From assembly GCA_026397475.1 (NCBI GenBank), contig JAPLUT010000002.1:62001-126000 (forward strand): DNA of 64,000 nt. The letters run 5' to 3'. This DNA comes from a candidate division SR1 bacterium. GTDB taxonomy: Bacteria > Patescibacteriota > Gracilibacteria > Absconditabacterales > Absconditicoccaceae. Below are positions 40,949 to 52,817 of this stretch, piece after piece. Within the stretch, counting starts at the first letter, position 1. The number at the start of each line of letters is the position of its first letter. The translations under genes and the position numbers were made by a program. The notes beneath the pieces are model-generated. The model was not told the DNA's origin, did no database searches, and worked only from the letters and a program-made list of their open reading frames with translations.

Positions 40949-41019
40949 TTGAGACGCAATGAAAATCCGAATATTCCAGAGGATTTACATGACGTCGAAA
41001 TTATACCGACATCAGTCGG
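40949..41019 (+). ncRNA. Candidate structured RNA element, copy 2 (upstream of recJ)
   Basis: TTGAGACGC-stem-GACGTCGAAATTATA. The stem pairs GACG (40953-40956) with CGTC (40993-40996), and ATG/CAT plus AAATCC/GGATTT inside. These differ in sequence from copy 1 at 28319 but preserve pairing, so they are compensatory changes. A CCGAC-ATCA-GTCGG hairpin follows immediately (41006-41019), then the terminator at 41033. Confidence 0.5.
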
Positions 41020-41032
41020 TAAAAGGGGGAAG

Positions 41033-41062
41033 CACTAAGGATATATCCATTAGTGTTTTTTT
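41033..41062 (+). terminator. Intrinsic terminator upstream of recJ
   Basis: CACTAA(GGATATATCCA)TTAGTG, whose inner part GGATATATCC is itself self-complementary, followed by seven T. It lies 142 bp before the recJ ATG and directly after RNA motif copy 2, so it either ends a small RNA or forms a leader attenuator. Confidence 0.75.
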
Positions 41063-41203
41063 ATTCGTTTGAAAAAGCATATTTGAGACAATAAAGAATA
41101 AAATACCAGAAAATCTATTTGTAATTACTAAAATAAAATTTATAATCTCTGAACACAGAAAAATTCTGAATTTGTTTCAAATCTTCTCACCATAAAATAG
41201 AAT

Positions 41204-42865
41204 ATGAATTATAAAGTATTACGCGATAATCCGGATGAAAATCTGCTGACTAGGCTTTTTAAAGTAAGATGAATCGATGACAATATCGACTCTTTTTTGG
41301 ATCCAAAATTAAGTAGCTACCGAGGAGATCCTTTTTTACTCAATGATATGGAAAAAGCAGTAAAAAGAATCCATAGCGCCATAGAAAAAAATGAGAAAAT
41401 CATGATATTTGGAGATTATGATGTCGATGGAGTAACTTCAAGTTATATTCTGTATGAGTTTATTACAAAATACCTCAAATATAAAAACATAAGCATCCTG
41501 TATCCCGATAGGATTAAAGAATGATATGGAATGAAAAAATTACACATTGACGATATGAAGCAAAAAGGAATAGATCTTATCATTACCGTAGATAATGGGA
41601 TCACATCAGTACAAGAAGCAATATATGCAAAAGAACAATGAGTTGATCTTATCATTACAGATCATCATCAACCCTTAGAAGTAATTCCTGATTCATTCGC
41701 ATTAGTAAATCCCCAAGTTTCTCCTAACTACGCATTCAAGGGATTGGCAGGAGTAGGTGTAGCATTCAAAGTAATTTGTGCGCTACTCAGCAAATCTGAT
41801 TTTGATCAGAAAAAAAGAAACGAGATTTTTCATTATTTTATTGGTATTGTTGCAATAGGAACAGTAGCTGACATTGTACCTCTACTTTGAGAAAATAGAG
41901 TTATCGTAAAGAAATGATTAGAGCTCTTAAATTCTCGCAAAAATATACCTGAATCATTAAAATGATTTTTAGACTACCTCAACATAAAATGAGGGATAGA
42001 AAGTTATCATATAGGATTTATAATCTGACCAAGAATCAATGCAGGAGGCAGAATGGGATCTCCTTACGATAGTCTTCACGTACTCCTCTATTCCGGGGAA
42101 AAACAATTAGCATATTTAGACAAGCTAGAACTTATCAACACAGAGAGAAGAAAAATTCAAGAAAATATGTTCAAAGAAGCAGAATGAATGTTAGATTTAG
42201 ATAAAAAAATGCTAATTGCTTTCCATGAAGAATTTCATGAATGAATCGTTGGAATAATATGAGGGAGACTCACAGAGAAATATAACAAACCTTCTATGGT
42301 TATGAAGATAAACCAAGAAAGACAAGTAGGGATAGCAAGCTTAAGATGACCAGCATATTTTAGCGTTATTGATATGCTAAAAAAACACGGAGACACTCTA
42401 GAAAGATTTTGAGGACATAGATGAGCGGGCGGACTCACAATAAAATTAGAACACTTAGATGCCTTCATCAAAAAGATTAGCGATCATTGTGAAGAAATAA
42501 TACAAGATAGTCATTTAGTAAAATCCATCAATGTTGATACAAAAATATACGAACACGAACGAGACAACACTACTCTTCAAAAAATAGATAAACTTGCGCC
42601 CTTCGGAGAAGGGAATAAGGAACCTATATTTCTATTAGAAAACATTGTCGTTCAAAAAATAGAAAAGGTAGGGACAAAAGGGAAACGTCATTTAAAAATA
42701 CATGGAAAGTTTGGTGACAAAAAGATCATAAGCATGTTTCGATCGAGAGGAGACGAGGTTGAAGCACTTGTTGCTCGCCACAAAGAACCCGTATCCCTAG
42801 TAGGTAAAATAAGAAAAGATACCTTCAATGGGTGATTTTATCTAGAATGAATAGATATCCATTAA
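41204..42865 (+). CDS. recJ: Single-stranded-DNA-specific exonuclease RecJ
   Basis: A 553-aa DHH/DHHA1 5'-3' ssDNA exonuclease. Motifs: IFGDYDVDGVTSS (motif I DYDVDG, ~70), IITVDNGITS, IITDHHQP (DHH), VNPQ, LAGVGVAFKV, VADIVPLLGENR, GPRINAGGRMGSP and, in the DHHA1 part, GIVGIIGGRL and GGHRGAGGLTI. Gly residues are frequently TGA. Family length. The gene follows a structured, terminator-containing leader. Confidence 0.96.
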
Positions 42866-42957
42866 ATAAATATTTCCCATTGAAATTAATCAGAAAAATT
42901 CTTATAGTCTGATCAGAAAAAGATCCTCATCCGGGGATTTTTAATTATCACATTTCC

Positions 42958-43212
42958 ATGAAAGATCTAGAAAAAGAAATAGAACAGATCAAAGAAAGAA
43001 ACCAACGCGTAGAAGCAGATAAAGCTCGAGAAACAAGCATATCAAGAAAAATAATTATTATGCTACTCACCTATGCCGTTATTATAATTTTTCTTTATAC
43101 CGCAAAACTTCCTAACCCCCGAATTAACGCTATTGTACCAACGCTAGGGTTTATGCTTTCTACACTAGGCCTATCTGCATTCAAAAAAATACGAATAAAA
43201 AAATTTAAATAA
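42958..43212 (+). CDS. Small coiled-coil/two-TM protein (84 aa)
   Basis: The N-terminal 28 residues are a charged helix (KDLEKEIEQIKERNQRVEAD), followed by two TM helices (IIIMLLTYAVIIIFLYTA; INAIVPTLGFMLSTLGL) and a basic tail. There are no TGA codons. No family is recognised, though the plan resembles small membrane proteins found next to stress genes. It is the first of two small genes after recJ. Confidence 0.6.
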   Translation: MKDLEKEIEQIKERNQRVEADKARETSISRKIIIMLLTYAVIIIFLYTAKLPNPRINAIVPTLGFMLSTLGLSAFKKIRIKKFK

Positions 43213-43251
43213 ATGAGAAACATTGAACATTTTATTTTTTAGTCATTGAAC

Positions 43252-43710
43252 ATGAATGAGCAAGAAAGCAATCAGATTAGGAACATTATAATAAACATCG
43301 AAGAAAAAAAATGATCTATCCCCTATTTTTCTGATCTAACAAAACATGAAACATTTGGTCCCATATTCCAAAGCGTATCTTCCGAAGAAAAAATAGATAT
43401 TCAACACATTATAAACGACCATATTACTGAAAAAATAGAAGGGATGACCAAGACAAAATGAGGACAACTCTTCAAAAGATTTTTTGAAGCATACAATGAA
43501 TTATTTCGAAAATTCAGAACGCTCAACGAAGGAGATGAGACAAATAAAAATTTCCAAGAAACAGGGAAAGAAGTAGAAAAAGAGATGTTTAAACTCGAAG
43601 GAATACTTACCGAAAAAATGTTTAAACAAGAAAAATGACTCGACAAGGTTATCGACTCATTTTACAAGATTGTATACGCTTTTTTCCCTAAGTACAATAA
43701 AATAGACTAG
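43252..43710 (+). CDS. Hypothetical helical protein (152 aa)
   Basis: ATG 43252 to TAG 43708. The product is soluble, helical and charged (RFFEAYNELFRKFRTLNEGD; GILTEKMFKQEKGLDKVIDS). Gly is TGA in three places. No domain is recognised. Its stop codon overlaps the stop of the convergent 568-aa gene: the plus TAG at 43708-43710 and the minus TAG at 43707-43709 share two bases. Confidence 0.6.
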
Positions 43711-45413
43711 AAACGATTTTTAATATGTCTTTCATAAGAATCATGGGATCATAGAGTATGAATGATTCCTTTTTTATAAAGCAAAATTCTCCATCAATTT
43801 GTCATATCAAAGACATAGAATCCACGTCAGAATTTATGTTCTTCCTCCCTATTCTTTACAATAACATCATTAAGTATTTTTTTAATTTCTTTATCTAATC
43901 TTGGATTAGAATAAGAATATTCAGCAGCATCTGAAATAAATTTTTTTTTATTATCAAAAGAATATCCTAATTCCTGAAACATATCGGCATATCAAGACAT
44001 TTTTTTTAGAAGATGTGCTTTCTTGGATTCTCCCTCCAAACGTTCAAGCGTATCTAAGGCATCCAAAGTAGTCAATTTGTTTCTTTGAGGATCAGAAAGT
44101 AATTCTTGAGAGATAGGATTTTCTAAGAACAATTGTAGAATTTCTTCTTCTGTAGAATCTTCATTTATTGATTTATTGACATCAACACAAGAGAATCCAT
44201 ACTTTTCTAAAAGGACAAAAAAATCGTTATCTATACAATTTGAACCATAAGACGCAACCTTTTCTATAAACCATTGTTTTCTGATAACATCCTTTCTTGT
44301 AAGAAACTTTTGAAGAATCTTTTCTATGGCACTAGCTATTTTTTCAAGATTAGAAGTGTTTTTTTTCTGAACCAAATATGTTTTGATTTCATCTTTGAGT
44401 CCTAAAGGCAATGGCTCTAATGGAGAAGTCTTAATATCTTCATCGAGAACAACAGCTTCAATCATTTGTTTTTTTGATATAGGAACATTCTCTTTCTTAA
44501 TAAGATTATTAGCATTAGATTTTTGGAATTGATTTTCCAAAAATAAAGATACGTAAGAAGAAAATCCACGAGAAACATATTCCTCATCAGCCATTATAAA
44601 AAGATTTAGAGAGACGATGGGGACAATCTTATGAAAATCTAAATTAGAAATTTCAGAAAAATCTTTTTCCAATTTCAAACGACAAGCTTCCTTAGTAATA
44701 TTTAAAAAATCATCTTGAATAGCCGCTCGTTTACTTTTACTCAACAAAGTGTGATCTACGCTCTTTGAAGCATGAGAATATTGCAATCTTATTTTTTGGG
44801 TAACTTCCTTTTTAGTTTCGTCATTTCGATGAGCAACCTCACTAAGGATACCAAATATTACATTAGAAACAAAAGAATCTATAAGTTTTATCAATAGTTT
44901 AAATATTTCTTCATGAGACAAGACGTTATTATTTTTACATAGTTCAACGAAAACTTCAGGACTAGAAGAAAACGCATAATGTTTCGCGAAAAAACGCCAA
45001 GAACCATGATGGATATAATCAAAATCAGAAATCTTCCTATCATGAATTTTATCGACAAAAAGATGAGGATGTTTAAGCATAAAGAGGAAAAGAACCCTCA
45101 TTTTAACAACATATTCTTCTATATATTGAGTTAATACATCACAAAGAGCTCCCTTTAAGCCCTTAGAATATTTATCCAAATCAATAAGAAGATCTCTTTT
45201 AAGAGCTCTAGAAAAAGTTGAAGTAGATTTTTCTATATCAAAAAGTTCATTTTGCAATTCTTTAATTGAAGAAAGAACAGTCGGATTAGTTTTTATGTCA
45301 AAATCTAATCAACTGACAATATCAGAGATATGATTGACCCTATCCTCAAAATTACCTATTTTTTTAGCATCACGTCAATTATACATTATATCAAAAAAAG
45401 ACACATAAAACAT
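43707..45413 (-). CDS. Large orphan protein (568 aa)
   Basis: ATG at 45413 with alternatives downstream at in-frame ATG/TTG, TAG at 43707. The product is soluble and all-helical with few Gly: TFSRALKRDLLIDLDKYSKG, VLTQYIEEYVVKMRVLFLFM, FFAKHYAFSSSPEVFVELCK. It is acidic with no signal or TM segments, and has a short C-terminal domain (FGRGFYVFD...HTLGSHDSYERH). No family is recognised. The upstream gap is 44 bp to the small transporter gene, same strand. Confidence 0.72.
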
Positions 45414-45457
45414 GTATTTTTATAACTATTTAACAAGAAAAGTCAATGGATCTTATT

Positions 45458-45805
45458 TTATAGAAAAATAGTAGCTAACATTCAGATTACCCCACAGAAA
45501 AAACCAATAATAGATCATCTTGTAGGCAGTTCATGAAAGAATATCCAAGCCAAGATAGGCTCAATAATAAATATGGCGGTAATAGAAATAGCGGTAACTA
45601 TCCAAATATTTTTGAAATACATATATGACAAAAGATATCCCAACATCAAACATATACCTCATAAGACAACAATCAATGCTGGCTTTACCATAAGATGTAT
45701 ATTCCGACCATTTTTTGATGCTATCATTTCAGCATAAATCGAAAGAAACTCTCCTGCTGCGAGAATAAGCAATCATAGGACTTTCATCAAAACATTTCTA
45801 CTCAT
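45458..45805 (-). CDS. Small four-TM DMT/EamA-like transporter (115 aa)
   Basis: Four hydrophobic helices in 115 residues. It has an early Glu in TM1 (AAGEFLSIYAEM), GYLLSYMYFKNIWIVTAISI, and FIIEPILAWIFFHELPTRGS, which is the typical end-of-EamA/SMR motif (E-P-[VIL]-x-A-x-[IL]-x-[LF]-x-E). This is the half-size arrangement of SMR/EamA-type drug-metabolite transporters, which dimerise. The ligand is unknown. The ATG at 45805 was chosen because it precedes a Met-Lys start by six codons. Confidence 0.75.
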
Positions 45806-45829
45806 ATATAGATCTAGTCTAGTAAAAAC

Positions 45830-47410
45830 CTATCCAACAAAATGAAGAAAAATCCCATTATATTTTTGAACTTGAATAATATTCACCTCAGTACCATCAT
45901 CCAGTACGACAACTCCCCTATCTCAAACTTGACCTCATCCTTCTGCATAAAATGGAGTAGATTGAAAAACTAATATTCTCTGTTCCCCTACTTTAAAATC
46001 TTTCAACAGCTGCATATCAGCTGACTCCAGCAGCTCATATCCGATAAATTTTGTAGGAGCAATTCCTTCAAGATAATTTGCCCAATCTACTCATTGTTTA
46101 AACATATCTTTAGCTCAACTACGAGATCTCTCTTGTTGAGATAGCATTTCTTTTTCAAATCAGACCAAATCAAGTGATAATCACTTCTCTTCAACAATCT
46201 CCTTAGTTAACTCAAGAGGGAATCAGAAGGTATCATAAAGCTTGAAGATATCTTTTCCAGAAATAGTTTTTTTAGTTGAAGATAGAATAAGGTCATTAAG
46301 CAATTTTTGTCCATGAGTAATAGTTTTTTGAAACTGATGAGCTTCTTTGATCAAGACAACAGCAATATTTTTTGTGTTAGCTTTCGTCTCCATCAAGGCA
46401 TCAACAAAGGTAACAATAGTTGTCACAAAGGTATCGAAAACTGTATCTTCAACAGGTTTCAAAAGCATGAAGTTATAATACATTCTTCTGATCAATCTTC
46501 TAAGCACATATCATCTTCCTTCATTGGAAGGAATAATGTCATGATGAATCAGAAAAAATGCAGTCCTAATATGATCAGCTATTATTCTACACCTTCTTTC
46601 ATTTCCCGTATAAGAGATATCAAGTGTTCTTTCTATCAGAGCAAGGAGAGGTGAAAATATATCGGTATCAAAGACCGTTTCTTTTTGTTGCAAAACCTTT
46701 GCCATTCTCTCAAATCACATTCAGGTATCTACATTCTGATTTTTTAATTTCGTAAGCTTCCCGACATCATCACGGTAAAACTCCATAAAGACATTATTCC
46801 ATATTTCCAATCGATTATTTTCATCAGATTTCGGATTAGAAGACTTAGGAGGAAATTTTGCTTTTCCTACTCGATAAAATATTTCTGTATCTGGTCAGCA
46901 AGGTCAAACAGGCCCTGGACTTCGTCGATTATTTTCTGCAGGCATATACGCAATTTTATCTTCTGGGATTCCCATAAATTTCCAATATCATGCAGTTTCA
47001 TCATCTTTGGGAGTATCTTTATCTCACTCAAACACCGTAACCGCTAATTTTTTAACATCAAAGCCAAGTTCATCGACAAGGAATTCTCGACTTCGTTGAA
47101 CGGATTCTTTTTTGAAATAATCACCAAGTGATCGATTTCCCATCATCTCAAAAAGTGTACAATGACTTGCATCACCGACCTCATCAATATCTACTGTTCT
47201 AACACATTTTTGGATGTTAAACAATCTTTTACCCAACTGATGCTCTTTACCAGAAAGATAAGGAATAAGTTGTTGCATCCCGGCAATAGTAAACATAGCA
47301 GTACTTTCTTTACCGCCAATCAATGAGCTTTCTGGCAAATATGTATGTTGTTTTGATAATCGAAATTTTCTCCAATGTTCTCTAAGTTGCTTAGATGATA
47401 TCTGTTCCAT
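45830..47410 (-). CDS. alaS: Alanyl-tRNA synthetase, short form lacking the zinc/editing core and C-Ala
   Basis: AlaRS charges tRNA-Ala. The 526-aa protein starts MEQISSKQLREHWRKFRLSK with TYLPESSLIGGKESTAMFTI and FNIQKCVRTVDIDEVGDASH, then GPVGPCGPDTEIFY, LEIWNNVFMEFYRD, VDTGMGFERMAKVLQ, RIIADHIRTAFFLI and GRGYVLRRLIRRMYYN. It ends in the editing beta-barrel (FYAEGGGQVGDRG...FLHFVG) at TAG 45830. Full-length AlaRS (~870 aa) continues with HTATHLLH, the Cys-x3-His zinc ligands and the C-Ala domain. All are absent here, so proofreading of mischarged Ser/Gly is probably lost or supplied in trans. Confidence 0.93.
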
Positions 47411-47455
47411 AAGTAGTATCTTTATTGTATAAACAAGTTCGAATTAAGAATACAA

Positions 47456-49507
47456 CTAATTAAGTTGTTTGAGTATTTTATTATCTTTAATGCTATCAAT
47501 AAATTCGTACAATGAAACCTTATTTATTCATTCATTAGTCAAAATATACATTTCTGGTCTATTTCCAGTAGGATCAGGAATATCAATATCAAACACTCTA
47601 CTCATGGTACCCAAATCAAACTTAAACATAAAAACATAATAAAGAGAATAACTATAATTATCAGCGCCTTTTGCAGGACGAGAATCGTAAATAGTAAATG
47701 TCTGATTTATTCTATCGAAAAGATATACATACTTAGAATTAATAGAACTAATAACTTTTACATCATTAGAATATTGTAATGTTTTTTTGTCTCATCCAAG
47801 CAATTTAACCTCACGAGTATCAAGAGTAAATGCTGTTGGTGGATTTCTTCGAAATTGGAATAATTTTCAATCACTCCATGCCAAGAAAGATCAATCTACA
47901 GCGAAATTAGTAAGCCCAGAACCAAAAGATTGTCCTGTCATATTAGGAGCCAAATAATATTTTTGTCCTCATTGATAGATAGTTTGTGATCATAAAGTAT
48001 TGCGATATCTAGTAACTAATGTGGTATTGCCGGCATTACTAATATTGTTTTCAAAAACATAAAGATTATTTTTACCATAGGTCACAACTCCAGCTATATT
48101 TTTTGTAAAGGGCTCGGTATCTGTAGTTGTAAGTGGCTGAGCTCATTCTTTATTGATGGAATAGATATTAGCATTATTCGTAAAACAATACAATCCATCC
48201 TTGAGGAGATTAAAATTACATCCTTTCATAACATCCGTTGACGTAAGATTATAGTCTACCAAAGACCCTCTCATATTGTCATCAAGGGCACCTACCAAAG
48301 CAGATTTTGCCCCAGCAACAATCATATTTCTCCAGATATAAAGTCATTGAATATCTCCCAATTTAGATATTTCAGAAGGATTAAAAGATAATATTTTAGT
48401 TTTTTTACCAAGAGTGGCATCATCAAACTTTGATAAACTACTTACATAGACAATATTAAATCATTTATAATATTCTGATTGTAGTAATTTTCTAAATTGC
48501 GCTACATCTTCAAGCCATCTTCATTTACTTTGAAGAGCATCAAGCTTAGATTGAATCTCATTATATTTAATAGATTTTTCTTCAGAAGTTGGATCCATTC
48601 CTTGAAACATGAAAAGATCTTTTTTAATATCTTCTATAGTAAGATCTACAGTAACCCCATCTGAAGTTACAAAACTATCAACATTTGATCTCAATACCTG
48701 AGAAAGCAAATTTATAACCATAAATAAAATGAATACTCCGAGGACAGCAACAGTTGCTTGATATTTATTTTTAAGTAAGCTTTTTTTTATTTTAGCAAAC
48801 AATGAATTTTCGTTCATTTTGCTTACATACTCTTCATGAGCTTTTACAGCTGTTCAAGTAACAAGATAATGAAAAACAAATCCAAATGATTTTTTATCTA
48901 ATCTTGCATTAAGCACCTCTTGAAAGAAATTAATCAAATGCGTATCTTCTGACTTCAATACACTTCACATTTCTTTAAAATCATTATTATCAAAGACATC
49001 AGCAATTTTTGTGCCTACATATAATATCTGATCATATCATTCTACATCTCATTCTACAAAGTCAGAAAACAAATCTATCTTTCCTTTATCGTTAAGAGAA
49101 TTAGTAAGCGAATAATATACTTTTTCATTTCTAAAAATCATAACGCTCACATCACCGATCATAGAGAGCATAAGTACATTATCCAAAATAAGTTGGATAT
49201 ACCCTTTGATACCAAAAAAATCTACATCACGAACCTTATCAGCAAAAGCTTTAAGCTTGATATTTAGATTTTGAAGAGCTATTTCAAAATTATTTTTCAC
49301 CTCCTCAATATCATAATTTTCATCACTGATTTTATCTTTGAGTTCCGCAACAAAATCTTGAAGTAAGTCTTTTTGAAAATCCAAAAACTTGTCTGATTGG
49401 AAACCAACAAACATTTTTATTTTGATTCCATTTTGCACTTCTTCAGCAAAATTAAATACCTGTTCTTCTGTAAGATACAGAAATTTTTTCTCTTTAATAT
49501 GCATCAA
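47456..49507 (-). CDS. Membrane protein with N-terminal phosphatase-like and C-terminal beta-propeller-like regions
   Basis: A 683-aa protein. Residues 1-~190 (FLYLTEEQVFNFAEEVQNGI; LMLSMIGDVSVMIFRNEKVY) resemble a degenerate PPM/PP2C-type phosphatase fold with its IGD-x-R/A-like strand. One TM helix follows (~240-262, ATVAVLGVFILFMVINLL), then a large outer domain of repeated short strands (GLYIWRNMIVAGAKSALVGA, YLFDRINQTFTIYDSRPA) that looks like a beta-propeller. Phosphatase metal ligands are not clear. It lies 45 bp upstream of alaS on the same strand. Confidence 0.55.
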
Positions 49508-49559
49508 ATGGAAGCGTAAAATGAGTAAAATAAGAAAGTTAGCTAGTATGTATACATAT

Positions 49560-50402
49560 TTACCCTTTTTTCAATATCAAATATGAGAAAATATACCTAA
49601 AAAGAGCTAAAGTAGATAGAACTTTTTTGACATTCCTCCTAGGATCAGAAATAAGTCTTCGTAACCACTCCATTTTCAAAATTCTTATGAGCTTCGGAGC
49701 CCTTTTTTGATCTCCTACCCAAAAATCAAAAGTACCTCACTGATTCATAACAAGAAGTTTATATTTTTGGATATTTTCTTTGTTGGCTAGGGTTCGAATT
49801 TCTTGGATAGGATACTCAGGAGTTGTTCTAGCAACCAACAATATATTGATAGCTTTATTTCTTCATTTCAAAGCAAGATCGACGTTTTCCCAATCTAAAT
49901 GAGTATATCCATCTTGGGCATACACAACATTATATCCTTGTTTGAGAAGCAGATCCTTTGTTTTTTCTAGAAGATGAGGATGGGTTCCATAAAGAATAAT
50001 ATTTATCCCCAATCATCAAGATTTCTCTTTGATATAAGACAAAAAATAGGGACAGAAATCAGTTCCATTTAAATTTTTAAGTCGTTTCTTATTTGCGAAG
50101 AAATAGAAAAGCTGCAAAGCAATACCATCAGGCAAAACAACATCAGCATCAAGAATAGCTTCTTGATATACCTTATAGATATAATGAATATTTGTATTTT
50201 TATAATCAGGGAGCAAAGCTTCACGAAAGCTGGTAAGCTCAGATTTATTCGTATGTTGTAAAAAAAGTTTTTTTCAAACAACATTGGCAAAGTACAAATA
50301 ATCTACAACACAAAAATCGTTCTTACTATAAAGTTCAAGAATACGTTCGCACGCCTGATCAGTATCTCATTGGAACAAGGTATTGAGGATTTTTTTATGC
50401 AC
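49560..50402 (-). CDS. WecG/TagA/CpsF family glycosyltransferase
   Basis: The family (GT26) transfers N-acetylmannosamine-type sugars to lipid-linked acceptors in cell-wall or capsule polymers. Motifs: ILDADVVLPDGIALQ, LKNLNGTDFCPYF, NIILYGTHPHLLEKTKDLLL, NILLVARTTPEYP, VMNQGGTFDFWVGDQKRAP and MEWLRRLISDPRR. No ATG fits the N-terminus. I use GTG at 50402, giving 280 aa, but the frame is open further (KILTLYFKSVP) to the end of the amidase gene, so the true start may be a rarer codon in an overlap. It is probably translated with the upstream amidase gene. Confidence 0.85.
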
Positions 50403-50433
50403 AGGAACTGATTTAAAATATAAAGTTAAGATT

Positions 50434-52605
50434 TTAGTTCGTTGTCGCTAAATTTATTCCTGGATAATAATATTGCAATATTTGCTCCATCGTCCATCAT
50501 TTATCAGCGAGAAATTGCGCTCACTTACCACTCAATCCTACTCCATGGCCATTAAAATCAAAACACGGAGCAAAGTCTAATTTAGATTGGAGATACGGGG
50601 TATCGTCCCAACCCCATTTTTCTTTTGCTGACCGGGTAAAACCAGCAGAACAGCTAAAATATGGCAAAATAGGAACATAGCCATTATAAAGGACAACAGT
50701 ATTTTTTATATCAGACAACAAGCCTGCAGACATTTTTGAAGTTTTTTCTCGTCAAGCTCACACATATTTTTGAAACATATCAGGATTATCTATTGCTTGA
50801 TAACTAGCTCCGGCAGGAATAGAAGGATGTACATTTTGTCCATTGATATAGAACAAGGTATACATTTTTGCAAGAAGCAGAACCAATCTTTGTTTATCAA
50901 TATTGTCCGTATCGCTGGTTTCAGCAATCCCCTTCATATAATTATCAAAGGATGTTCTATTCATCACAACCGTATGATCTACAAATGTGCCTGTGGCAAG
51001 ATCTTTTATACTTTCTTTTTTCCAAATTAATGATCATCTGAAACTATTCCACGCGACAGCTCCATATGATTTTCTCAGATAGTTATTCACACGAACCAAT
51101 CCTCCACTCAAAGACGAAGAAGCTATTTCAAGATTTGTGACGGCAAGTGCATTTTCAAAACTTGGAAGCGTAAGATATATAAATCCATTACTTGTCTCTA
51201 TAATAGGATGGGTATCGCTATAGGCAACACCATCAGCTTGAATAGCGCATCCTCAATCGCAAGATATCTCATATCTTGAATAATTCATACTCAATTCATA
51301 AAGTAAAATACTGAGAGGAGATTGAAGTAGAATTTTAAGATCAGAAATATTTATTTTTGAAGTTATTTTATTAAAAGCCAATGAAGAAGCGGCAATAAGT
51401 TTTCTCGTAGAATACTCTTGCTTAAGGGTATTTGCGATACCAGCAAAATCTTCTTGCCAGATAAGATTCATAGAAAATAGTTTTGTTCCAGAATTGGTAA
51501 GGACAGAGATAGTTTTAAGACCACTCAGTCATTTTTTAGTCAAAGAAATATTTAACTGATTATTACTTGAGACGCAAGCATTTATAGTGATAGTAGCATC
51601 AGTAGTAGTACAGGACTTGAGCCCCGCCAATCTAATAGGAAGAGCAAATGTATCTGTTAATTTATCAGAATAATATCGACCATCCACAACAGTTCCCCTA
51701 GGAATAGTAGATTTTGGAGGAGCTATTTTACGAGTACTTAGCAAGGTATATTTAGTCAATCCTTCAGTAACCTGATCCCTAATTTCTGGGAGTAAATTAT
51801 AAAGATTAGTTCATGGACAAGACGTTATTCCAGCGTCTTCATGTCCAGCAATATCATAATTAGTATATGTTTTTAGATAAGGAACCTGGTCATATTTTTT
51901 AAAATAAGTAGTAGTAGCTTTGGGATCAATATGATATTTTTTTGCCAATGCAGTAACGAGCTTGACCAAAGATTTTAGAGCGGCATCCGTAGGGACATTG
52001 ACATTAAAATTTCCCATCATAGATATTCCAATACTTGGAGTATTATTCCAAGCTGCATGGGCTCCAACAACTCATTCTCCACCAGCCCTTCATTCATAAA
52101 TATTTCCAAAAGGATCAATAACAAAATTATATCAAACATCTCCCCATCATCTTGTAAGAGCATGATATTTATAAATATTTTGCATTTCTATAATAGCCGC
52201 CCCAGTTCATCAAGTCAGCAAAACAGAGTTATCATCAGCAGTATGATGGATAACAATTTTAGATTTATTTTTATGAATACTTTCTGGCCACTTAAGAAAA
52301 TTACCATTTGATAATTCACGATATTCATCGACCACTTGTTCATCAGGAGTAGTTTGAAGTAAAAAATCTGTAGCCATCTGTCCTTGATATACAGGCTGAC
52401 TAAGCTGACTAGATTCATTATCCAATTGCAACTGACGAATAGCATCTCTCTGACTTTTTGATTGAGTAGCATATCTCAAAGATTCATTGGCTCACCACTG
52501 TGCGCGAGTAATGATAGTAACTCCAGGCAAATTCCATGAAGCAGCAGAAGCAAAAGAAGACAATCAGGTCAATAAAAAAGCACATATGATTATTTTTTTA
52601 TACAT
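50434..52605 (-). CDS. PGRP/amidase_2-SpoIID fusion, secreted
   Basis: A 723-aa protein with a signal peptide (KKIIICAFLLTGLSSFASAA). Residues ~115-290 are a peptidoglycan-recognition/N-acetylmuramoyl-L-alanine amidase domain with zinc ligands visible in KIVIHHTADDNS, GGEGVVGAHAAWN and IAGHEDAGITSCPG. Residues ~480-720 are a SpoIID-type domain: VDHTVVMNRTSFDNYMKGIA, FSCSAGFTRSAKEKWGWDD and FNGHGVGLSGKGAQFLADKG. SpoIID proteins are lytic transglycosylases acting on amidase-processed glycan. Having both in one chain implies coupled stem-peptide removal and glycan cleavage (inference). Confidence 0.88.
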
Positions 52606-52817
52606 TTTAGTGAACACAAAAATAAAGCCCTAGTAGGATACAAAAAAACATATTTTTTTCAATCAGAAATATGATTTTAGAGCAAAGTATTGAAATTAGT
52701 TTTTTGTGATTTTAAGAAAACGAAGCGTTATCACGCTTTTCAGTAAATATTTAGATATAGTATAGGGGATTGAAAGAAAACAAGAAGGTAGCTATTAATA
52801 TATAGTGCAAATGTTCA

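Larger units (their letters stand above)
40500..41203 (+). other. 704-bp gap before recJ with several RNA hairpins
   Basis: No ORF of credible length is present. The region contains the hairpin-rich stretch at 40643-40920, the RNA motif copy 2 at 40949, and a terminator at 41033. A further 140 bp of plain AT-rich sequence leads to the recJ ATG. Confidence 0.6.
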
